Positions 55,685-64,000 of a DNA stretch of 64,000 bases are shown here, in pieces. Numbering within the stretch: the first letter of the stretch is position 1; every line of letters starts with the position of its first letter. This stretch comes from Gonocerus acuteangulatus (lineage: Eukaryota; Arthropoda; Insecta; Hemiptera; Coreidae): assembly GCA_946811695.1 (NCBI GenBank), contig OX328123.1:16467178-16531177 (forward strand), in the 5' to 3' direction. The notes beneath the pieces were generated by a model. It saw only the letters and a program-made list of their open reading frames with translations. It did no database searches and was not told where the DNA came from. A program made the translations under genes and the position numbers.

Positions 55685-56380
55685 CACAACACTTTAGTCA
55701 TTTTACAGATATTTGTGGCTTTTAGATTTAGTAATATTATAGATGCACAGCAAAGAGACGTTTACATTTCAAGTGATATTTTACCACAGACAATTTACAT
55801 TTTACCATAGACAATTTGTTTTTGAGTAATCTTACCATCGTATAAATTTCCACATTAAAATTTATACGATACTAACGACACTGAATTGTTTTGCCTTCCC
55901 AGAACCCCTCCACTAACACTTTACGGTATGGTATTAAAGTTCAACTTGACCTTTAAGTATTATTACGAATCTTTTGTATGGGAATATAGAAAAGTGGAGT
56001 CTTTTTTACTTCGTTATTGCAAATATAAATTAATTTAAATTGCATTATTAACATGTGATTCTATTGTCACCTAGTGATTAATTGTGCTTATTTTTTTTAT
56101 TTATTTTTTTTGCTTATACACAAATAACCTAATACGTTAACTGTTAAAAATATTATAATTGAGAACATATGTTTTTATTTAAAAATGAATTTGCGTTAAG
56201 GAAGTGAAAAATACCCAAAAAGTGTTGTTTTTAGACTTTTTCGGGCAATTTTTTAAATTTTTCTCTCCGTAAGAACCATCCTCGTAGTTCAAGGAATATT
56301 ATAAAAAAATAATTAGCGAAATCGGTTCAGTTGTTCTCGAGATTTGCGCTTACCCACACATTTAGCGATTCATTTTAGCG

Positions 56381-56409
56381 CGGTTCCTCCCTCCCCCATA
56401 GGGAGGAAC
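56381..56409 (-). repeat. internal Helitron-type 3' hairpin
   Basis: GGTTCCTCCCT pairs with AGGGAGGAACC around a 7-base loop, and on the minus strand it is followed within 3 bases by GCTAAA. This is the subterminal hairpin expected at a Helitron 3' end, here inside the composite. Confidence 0.8.
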
Positions 56410-56512
56410 CCCGCTTATAGGGTTGATACAATGAAACAATCCGGAAGTGCCGACTAGAAAATTTCGCGTTTCAGAACCCCTAGAGACCGAAAATAACGGT
56501 GGTTCAAATTTG

Positions 56513-56516
<4 letters not shown>

Positions 56517-56572
<56 letters not shown>
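56517..56572. repeat. (TA)n microsatellite in the Helitron
   Basis: A TA tract about 110 bp before the internal 3' hairpin. The Helitron-like copies at 9138 and 51802 also have a microsatellite on this side. Confidence 0.95.
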
Positions 56573-56577
<5 letters not shown>

Positions 56578-56869
56578 CTGTTCACTCTCTAGATAGAAGA
56601 CGAATGGTCCGATTTTGATGAAATTTGGTACAAAAATCCTTCGTCCAATTTGAAAGGTCAAGTTCGTTAACCAGCAAAATCCGCCAACTGGAAGATGGCG
56701 TTTGGGGCGAAATTCGCGCAAAAAAATCGTAACGCTTACGTTTTTGAGTTCATAAGCTTCTAAGTACTCGTTTTATATGATTCCTGGGCTAGGAAAACGA
56801 ATGAAACCATTTTCAAGGCGATAGCTTTAACCGTTTTCGAGAAAATTGGAAAAATAATTTTTGAATACC

Positions 56870-57880
56870 GTTTTTGGTTTGGGTACTTAGAATCATGGGA
56901 TTCAGTTGAAACATTTTCTGCATGTTTTACTTTCATCAAAACTAATATGTTGAAATTTTGGTTACGTTTGGAGTTTAGGAAGGGTTAGAATAAAATATTT
57001 TATTAACAGACATAAAAAGTTTTAGTAACTTTGTTTACTTTCCTTAATATCTCGAAAAAGGTTGAACATCTTGGTAAACGGAAGAATACCATTAGAAAGC
57101 TTATTAAATGCACTAAAAAAAGGTTCTAATGAAAGTTTTGATTAGGCGATGTCAATCGGAGAAATAAGAGCTTAAAACTTTAAAGTAATTGATTTCGCTT
57201 ATTCGAACTGTTCTTTTTGTCTGTTTTTTATTCCTTGTTATTTTTTAATTGCTTATTGTTGGATAATGTATTTGAAAATAAAACAGGTTAAGAAAAATAA
57301 GAAAAACAATTTAATGTTAGAGATATGGATTTCCAAGATAAAAAGCTTTTCAACTGCCTAGCGTCCTTCCTAGGGAGGGTTCTTTGTCTTTGATTTTGGT
57401 ACTTAGAATTATGGGATACAGTTGAAACATTTTCTGCATGTTCGAGTTTCATCAACACTAATATGTTGACATTTTTGTTACGTTTAAAGTAAAGGAAGGG
57501 TTAGAATAAAATATTTTATTAACAGACAAAAAAAGTTTTGGTCTGTATAATTTCGTTAGTATCTCGAAAACCGTTCACAATCTTGTGAAGCGGAAGATTA
57601 CCATTCGGAAGCTTACTAAATGCTCTACAAAAAAGGTTCTGAAGAATGTTTTAATTAGGCGATGTCAATCGGAGAAAAAAGTTCTTAAAGCTTTAAATTA
57701 ATTGATTTCGTTTATTCCAATGGTTCTTTTTGTCTGTTTTATTTCTTGTTATTTTTTAATTGCTTATAGTTGGATAATGTATTTGACAATAAAACTTGTT
57801 AAGTAAAATAACAAAAATAATTTATAGTTAGAAATATAGATTTCCAAGATTCCAAGACCTTGTCACTAGCGGGTCTGTTT
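56870..57880. repeat. two tandem copies of a 516-bp unit
   Basis: GGTACTTAGAATCATGGGAT starts the first unit and GGTACTTAGAATTATGGGAT the second, 516 bp later. Both continue through ATCTCGAAAAxxGTT and GGCGATGTCAATCGGAG to AGATTTCCAAGAT-type ends. The copies have diverged visibly. Confidence 0.88.
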
Positions 57881-58126
57881 ATAGTGTAGCGGACCCTTCC
57901 AGGTAAGATTGTAAATCATGACCTTTCAAGACTTTACTACTCACAGGAATGGCGTTAGTGACCTTAAGGGTTGACACGCCATTATAATAATTAATTTTAA
58001 AAAAAAGACTGGTGGAACCAAAATAATAACTGCTTCTATTTTAATCTTTCCAAATTAGACTAAGGATATGAACGGAACCGCGCTAAGATGATGCAGTCCT
58101 GCGAGACGGACTTTTTATATAATAGA

Positions 58127-59712
58127 TTGCCATTTTTTATATAAATTAACTGAAAACCTTTATGAGATAGAAAAAGAATGTAGAGAAAATAGAAATGTTA
58201 AACTACTTAGGTTTTTCTGTTCAAATAAAACAATTACTCCACTAGAGATATTTCTTTTAAAAAACCAGCAAACAGTGTCTGCGTATAAGCAGTCCAAGCT
58301 ACGTGGGTACACTAACAAACGAGGAATAATTTAATACAACACGAAGCAGGGACTTATCCAATGTTTTTTTGTATAAAGCATTTTTTAAGGAAATATTTAC
58401 CATAATTGTAACAAAACTGTGTAGGAGGGTTAAATGCGAGAGATGTTAGTTTGAACTATATTTTCAGAACAAAGGGTTTCTATTTCAGAATAAAAGCCAG
58501 ACTGTTGTCAGGAAAATTATATTTAACAGTCCCTTATTGTTTAAAAATAGCTCGAAAATGTTGTTACTAAAATATTAACTTTATATTTTATATCAGAATG
58601 AATTGTCTAATGAAATACAGTATTTTAAGTGCTAAATAAAACATTTAGTTTTTCAAAAGTACCTTTTACATTTTTAAATGCTTCTATATTAGATTTAGAG
58701 CACAATATATATTTTCAATAATGATGATATGCAATTACTCGAATAATGAAGTCTAATGATGTAATCAATTTTTTAATACCGGTCATGTATTATAGTATTC
58801 ATGCAAAATAAAAAAAATTGACAATTTCATTAAAAAAAAAAAAAAAAGCACACACAACAAAATTATTACCGCAAAATACCAGAAGGCCCCAGGGAGGCTG
58901 ATACTAGCCATACGGAACACTATGGAGATAGTGTGGTAAGTACCAGGTCTACATCTCGTAGAACGACACTACAAGATAACATCATTGTAGCGCACTCGAG
59001 TGAATTTCATGTCATAGTTCATAAACATTTCTTTATTTCGTTACATTGGTGCTTTAAAGAGGACAATTTTAATTTTTCTACATAGATTTACAACTATTAT
59101 TTTCTGACAACTTCAGGTGCACAAATTTTAAGTTACAATATACACCTATGTACAAACCAAGAAAATCATGAAGTTTATCTCTTGCATTCGCAACCTTTCA
59201 TATATAAATATAGTAACACTTTATGGAATTTTGGGACTGTTTTATCTTTATTGGAGGATAAGAAAAACGATCCTACCTCTACACAACAATTAATTTAATA
59301 AAATAATATCAGAGATGACTGCAGCAATCTACATTTTTGGATAAGTGTGCAATACACTACACCAGACCGAATCAGCAGCACTTATTAGACAACAGAACGT
59401 ATCATTAAGAATTACAAAATAACATAAGCGCATTCATAGGATAACTGAATGGAATTCTTTTGGCTCTAAAAAGTAGAAGTGCCAATAAAAACAATACTAA
59501 TTTTACAGAACCCCTTCTCTCTCTTCATTTCCTATAAGCTTGACATATTTTATCACAATTATACTCTCATGTTGAATGGAACATTTATCTAACTTTTGTA
59601 TGAGTAACTATGGCATGATTTCAAGAATTTCTGACGCAGACAAGGAGGAAAAATTACTAACAAGACAACCTACTCAAAATGTTAATGTGATGACTAAACA
59701 ATACACACGTAA
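58127..59712. other. intergenic between Helitrons, with one unexplained open run
   Basis: From about 58147 to 58332 the plus strand stays open for about 62 codons without an ATG start (ENLYEIEKECRENRN ... SKLRGYTNKRG), ending in TAA. It reads like protein but I cannot place it. A SINE fragment lies at 58870. The rest is AT-rich. Confidence 0.4.
58870..58952 (-). repeat. SINE family A 3' fragment
   Basis: ATACGGAACACTATGGAGAT with AGTGTGGT and a GGCCCCAGGGAGGCTGATAC-like block matches the 3' part of the family A SINE, with a short internal deletion and no tRNA head. Confidence 0.65.
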
Positions 59713-61495
59713 TCTATTATATAAAAATGAATAGCTAAATATGTTGGTAAGCGCAAATCTCGAGAACAACTGGACCGATTTCGCTAATTCTTTTTTTTAT
59801 AATATTCCTTGAACTACGGGGATGGTTCTTACGGGGAGAAAAATTAACAAAAATTGCCCGAAAAAGTCTAAAAACAACACTTTTCGGGTCTTTTTCACTT
59901 CCTTAAGGCAAATTCATTTTTAAATAAAAACATATGTTCTCAATTATAATATTTTTAACAGTTAACGTATTAGGTTATTTGCGTATAAGCAAAAAAAAAA
60001 ATAAGCAGAATTAATCACTAGGTGACAATAGAATCACATGTTAATAATGCAATTTAAATTAATTTATATTTGCATTAACGAAGTAAAAAAGACTCCACTT
60101 TTCTATATTCTCATACAAACGATTCGTAATAATACTTAAAGGTCAATTAGAACTTTAATACCATACCATAATGTTTAAGTGTTAATGGAGGGGTTCTGGG
60201 AAGGAAAAACAATTGAGTGACATTAGTATCGTATAAATATTAATGTCAATATTTGTGAAATTTTATACGATAGTAACATTACTCAAAAACAAATTGTCTA
60301 TGGTAAAATGTAAATGATCTGTGGTAAAATATTATTTGAAATTTAAACATCTCTTTGCTGTGTATCTATAATATTACTGAATCTAAAAGCCACAAATTTC
60401 TATAAAATTACTAAAGTGTTGTGTGTTTGTGACTTACTAAATATGCCTCCTATAAGGCGGCGGACAAATTTAGGCAGAAGAACCCAGACAAATGCAAAGA
60501 ATCAGATTAATTATCAATCTAATCTTACTGCCCAGGAACGTGAAGATCGCAATGAACGTGAAAGAATTCGGTTAAGACAGACCCGCGAAGCGTGACATTC
60601 GACTAATAATTGTGCAAGTTCGAATCGAGCTGCTGTGAATTCATTACAGTGCCTGCAGCTGTGTTGCTATTGGACCTATGAACTCAGTTTGACTATAAAC
60701 AAATCCCAGGGGCAGTCATTAAGTGTTTGTGGTATTAATCTAGAAAACCCATTTTTCTCTGTTTCATTCATCAGCTCTGTTTGTTTACGCGACAGGCAAT
60801 GAAACAAAAAAAATATCGTGTACCATTAAGTACTACATTAAAAATGATACTTAATTAAGAATAAGGCGGCGCTAATGACCTAGATGTAGATGCGCCGTAA
60901 AAAAAAGAAAAAAAAGAAAAAGAAAGAAATTAAGAAGGAGGAGGAAAAACTTTATTGTACAAAAAGTTTGGTTGCCCAACTAAATTGGGTTGCTCCGTAC
61001 ACAACATGTTGATCAACCTAGTAGGTATTTTAAATTCAAAAAAATAAATAAATAACTAAAAATAAAAACATTATATGAATTAAGTAAATAAATGAGAATA
61101 TAGTGATGATAGTATTAATAAAAATCAACAAAACGAAAAACGAGAAAAAAAAGCTATATTATATAAAATACTACTGATAAATGTACCAAAAAATTAAATA
61201 AATTAAATTAAAAAAAATATATATATATAAAATGAAATATAATAAGTAGGAATCATAATAAGAAATCTGATATTGTAATTTTCATTGTGATTTTAGTGAC
61301 TATTAAAATAATTTTAAGTGTTTTATAATTTTTATTTTCTGACATAATGTAATTCTTGACTTATTAAGTTTCTTTTTTCTTTTCTTTTTTATCTTACTAG
61401 CTGACCCGGTGTCCCAAATAGCAGAATAAGTATTAAAAAAAATAATAATTAAAGAATCGACTGTTAGGCGGTACGAAGTTCGCCGGGTCAGCCAG
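59713..61495 (+). mobile_element. Helitron, about 1.78 kb, canonical A|TC...CCAG|T ends
   Basis: Begins TCTATTATATAAAAATGAAT after an A and ends in the hairpin-forming CTGACCCGG...CCGGGTCAG structure at about 61398-61491, followed by CCAG and T (the expected CTAG with one change). It carries a RepHel N-terminal fragment at 60443. It resembles 54788-56374 throughout except for an extra A-rich insert of about 400 bp (about 60800-61215) that looks like one or two retroposon 3' ends. Confidence 0.78.
60443..60595 (+). pseudogene. Helitron RepHel N-terminal fragment (copy B)
   Basis: Starts MPPIRRRTNLGRRTQTN and continues EREDRNERERIRLRQTREA. It then stops at TGA where copy A has CGA, a CpG-type transition. 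It continues in frame after the stop for about 20 residues. Non-functional. Confidence 0.78.
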
Positions 61496-62335
61496 TGACC
61501 TATAAAAACACAGAACGAACAAGTAGCCAAACAACCTGATATTGGCGCAGGAAATTGATGATCACTAAAGTATTAAAAATTTTAGAATAAATTACTAAAT
61601 AAATTTTTTGATAGGTTACAATTAATATCACGCCGCACTTTCTTTTTCTTTTCTTTTTTAGAAACAATCAAATTTTCAATTGACCTTTGAAGGTAGAATT
61701 CACAAAACATTTAAACCATTAAATATAAATCAAAAATTAGAAAACCCGACTCATTTTACAAAATAATCCTGCAAAAGCAGACTTGAAAGTTGCGTTTAAA
61801 AATCGTTACATCAATGGCATACGAAAATCAATGATATAAACCATTTCAATTTAAATTTCTGCATTTATTCTTTTTTAAAGAGAATACTCTCTCCTAAATC
61901 TCTGAATACTCTTTCAGCAATGCAGTTGTGCTATGTGGGTTATTCATATATAAATAAATAATTTTAATTATAATAAGCAATTAGTTCTAGTTTTTTTCTT
62001 TTGATAAATTCAGGAATTATATATTGTAAAAGAAAGTGTGACTCGCATAAACTGCGTCATCTTAGCGCGTTTCCACAATATCCTAAACAATAATGTCAAT
62101 AGAAAAGATTGGAATATAAATGGTTAATATATTGTGAAAAATTTTATTTTATTTTAGTTTTTTGCAATTGGTGATGACACTATTTATTCCTACTTTAATC
62201 CTTAGAGAAAAAAATTCTATTTTGTTACAAAAGCTTCCGTATTTTAATTATTTTGTGTATTGTTGAATGTTGTGTATTTTCTGTTACATTAACCCAACAA
62301 ATAGAGAGTACGTATCTCAAAAAATCAAATCACCA
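61496..62335. other. intergenic, no supported feature
   Basis: AT-rich. CTGCGTCATCTTAGCGCGTT at 62053 resembles the region just inside the composite Helitron's 5' end (ATGCAGTCC / AGCGCGGTTCCG near 58075), so a Helitron relic is likely. Confidence 0.45.
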
Positions 62336-62339
62336 AATT

Positions 62340-62940
62340 GCGTATGCATTAGGTATTTAATAACTTCATGAATGTACTGGCTATCATCGGAATGTAAATC
62401 GGTCAAATTGTTGGGTAATATAAAATTTGTCCTAAGACTGCAATCTGTCAGTATGTGCTTTATAGAAAAGTGATTATCGTAGTATGTACATGCCGGACTG
62501 TCCTATCTTGACATAATGTAAGATGGTGCCATGGGCGTATATAACCGAAATGTTTATTGATCGGTAAAAATGTGTCATAAAACCTTTAAAACTAAATTAA
62601 ATAAGATTACTTAGTTCATCAAAAATATTTTATTTTAGGTGTCATAGCTTTTTCGTTGGTTAAAAATATTCCAAGTTCTTTTTAGTATTCCATAGCCCGG
62701 AAATGGTCTGAGCCCCCCCGAAATTATTTTCTATATACGCCAATGGATGGTGCCAGTCGTGAATGGCCAATCCTTAGACGGCATAAAATGACTTCTTTCC
62801 GTCTATTTGATCGTTTACTGCATGACCCTTCCTGTTTAGTGTGCTTGATTTCTCGAAGCTTGTTGTCAGTCGTGTTGAACCAGGATTCTTGTCATTTGTC
62901 TGTCACTTATTTCTTAGATAAGGCTTGAATATCCTGGTAT
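62340..62940 (-). pseudogene. C-terminal fragment of a non-LTR retrotransposon, split by a miniature element
   Basis: The minus strand reads QESWFNTTDNKLREIKHT, EVILCRLRIGHSRLAPS and then, after removal of the insert, YIMSR, PACTYYDNHFSIKHILTDC and SLRTNFILPNNLTDLHSDD. This is the post-RNase H end with the RIGHxRL motif and a C...H..C element. It shares the first part with the fragment at 18240-18440 and is the same family. Confidence 0.8.
62530..62745. mobile_element. hAT-type miniature element, 216 bp, inserted in a retrotransposon
   Basis: Ends CATGGGCGTATATA and TATATACGCCAATG are inverted repeats. The duplication GATGGTGC is perfect (62522-62529 and 62746-62753). Excision of the insert and one duplication restores the retrotransposon reading order. 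It is a sibling of 27195-27467. Confidence 0.92.
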
Positions 62941-63835
62941 ATCATGTAATGTACGCCTGGTGCTGGATTTAAACACACACTCAAATGGAATGCTAACGAA
63001 AACTGAAACTTGAGGCGACACGGTCAACAAAAAACGTGGATCATAAGAAAACTTAGAGAAAATCACTCAATCGGCCACTTGAGGTTCCGTTTGAACCTGA
63101 AGAAATAAATATTACCAATAAAAAAAAATTCTTTCTTATCTTATATGCATTGTTATAATGGAAAATTCATTTAATTGCTAAATGAAATTGCAAAAAGAAG
63201 CAATCAAACACTTAGAGGCACAATCACCAATGCCTTACTCAAGCTAGACAACATGACAAGAGTACTTCCTGATAAAGAAAGCCCCTGATGAGATGCGGCA
63301 AAAGCACGAAACATGTCGGACGAAACATACCAAATAAAGTAGTAAATATGAACCAAGAGTGTACTGCTTTATCGACCCCTGCCAGAAAAAGAAATAAGAA
63401 AAAGTGGAAAATGTATATTGGGTCATCTTTCACAAGAATATACAAGTAGAATGGAACCACTATTTGTATTTAATGGAATGATAAGCCTAAGCAAGATAAA
63501 GGAAGTTAGTTTATTATAAAATATTGATATAAATATATTTGAATGGGGTCTTGTTTAGAACAGGCCCGCCAGTGATTTTATCTAGTAACAGTTACTTCTT
63601 GATAAATAAAAAAATATGGGTTAAAGGAACATATGATTTATTTAATAAAAACTTTTTACACATAACCAAAAACATTATCATACTTTTAATCAGTTCCTCC
63701 AAGTACATCTGGAGGCCAAAATTCTACTATGTCCTTAAGGATTTTATCAAAAACATCTTCATTTGAGTTTCTCTGCCTCCACATGTACTCACATAAATAG
63801 GAGTCTATCATAGAGCGATGTGTCCCACATTCCTT
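62941..63835. other. intergenic, no supported gene
   Basis: At about 63265-63330 GATAAAGAAAGCCCCTGATG with AGCACGAAACATGTCGGAC resembles repeat sequences common in arthropod genomes, but I cannot class it. The rest is AT-rich. Confidence 0.4.
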
Positions 63836-63963
63836 TTAGCACTTTCCTCCGAAGGAAAGTAGCTATTGAGGTTGGACTCATGACGGAATTTTTGAAAAAT
63901 TTCTTCAAATCTTTATCGATCCTACCTAGTAGACACCGAAAATGACCCCCGTTAAAATTTATA

Positions 63964-64000
<37 letters not shown>
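63836..64000 (-). mobile_element. non-autonomous Helitron/Helentron-like element, copy 3 (3' end, cut by the window edge)
   Basis: The 3' hairpin and CTAA end at 63836-63860, followed inward by GGTTGGACTCATGACGGAAT, TCGATCCTACCTAGTAGACA and a (TC)n(TA)n tract from 63964, matches copies 1 and 2. The element continues beyond the window. Confidence 0.7.

Larger units (their letters stand above)
54788..58126 (-). mobile_element. composite Helitron, 3.34 kb
   Basis: On the minus strand it begins TCTATTATATAAAAAGTCCG after an A (58127) and ends CCGGGTCAGCTAG followed by T (54787). This is the A|TC...CTAG|T insertion pattern of Helitrons. The 5' half (58126-56375) has a 516-bp tandem duplication, a (TA)n tract and its own internal 3'-type hairpin ending GCGCTAAA. 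The other half (56374-54788) matches the Helitron at 59713-61495, including the RepHel N-terminus, but lacks that element's first 12 or so bases. It looks like two elements fused end to head. Confidence 0.72.

Overview
This is arthropod nuclear DNA, probably from an insect with a large, repeat-rich genome. It is AT-rich, has long introns and many (TA)n tracts, and carries arthropod-type mobile elements: Jockey, RTE-like, CR1-like and R1/LOA-like retrotransposons, mariner, hAT-type miniature elements, Helitrons and tRNA- and 5S-derived SINEs. The species cannot be named from the sequence.

One convincing host gene is present, on the + strand. It encodes a secreted structural cuticle protein of 577 residues in three coding exons (25373-25384, 31244-31409, 33647-35202). 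A TATA box lies at 25282 and a polyadenylation signal at 35276. The protein has a signal peptide, a Rebers-Riddiford-type chitin-binding domain and a long tail. The tail carries eight copies of the LNPDGTVAxTPEV-type 18-residue cuticle motif and three dibasic (furin-like) sites. Its introns hold a hAT-type miniature element, a TTAA-flanked miniature element and a 76-bp satellite.

The other sequence is mostly layered transposon debris. From 1 to 14.7 kb there are miniature elements, minisatellites, a 5S-derived SINE, a Helitron-like element and a tRNA-derived SINE. A mariner element at 14.7-16.3 kb has a 13-codon segment of its catalytic region tandemly amplified 18 times. Fragments of several retrotransposons follow at 16.8-19.0 kb. 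A 3.5-kb inverted-repeat structure at 20.5-24.0 kb encloses the 3' half of a Jockey element. Downstream of the gene come a TTAA-flanked element, a zinc-knuckle gag array (38.6-39.3 kb), a decayed non-LTR retrotransposon (39.7-43.7 kb) split by a SINE, a 725-bp long-inverted-repeat element (47.1-47.8 kb), a deleted mariner (50.5-51.0 kb), and a Helitron cluster (51.8-61.5 kb) that includes an apparent composite.

Nothing here looks like an operon, CRISPR array or bacterial-style system. The most unusual observations are the amplified mariner catalytic motif, the inverted repeat around the Jockey half, the composite Helitron, and the repeat-rich cuticle protein with regularly placed protease-like sites. 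Homology calls were made by eye from conserved motifs and no database search was possible.
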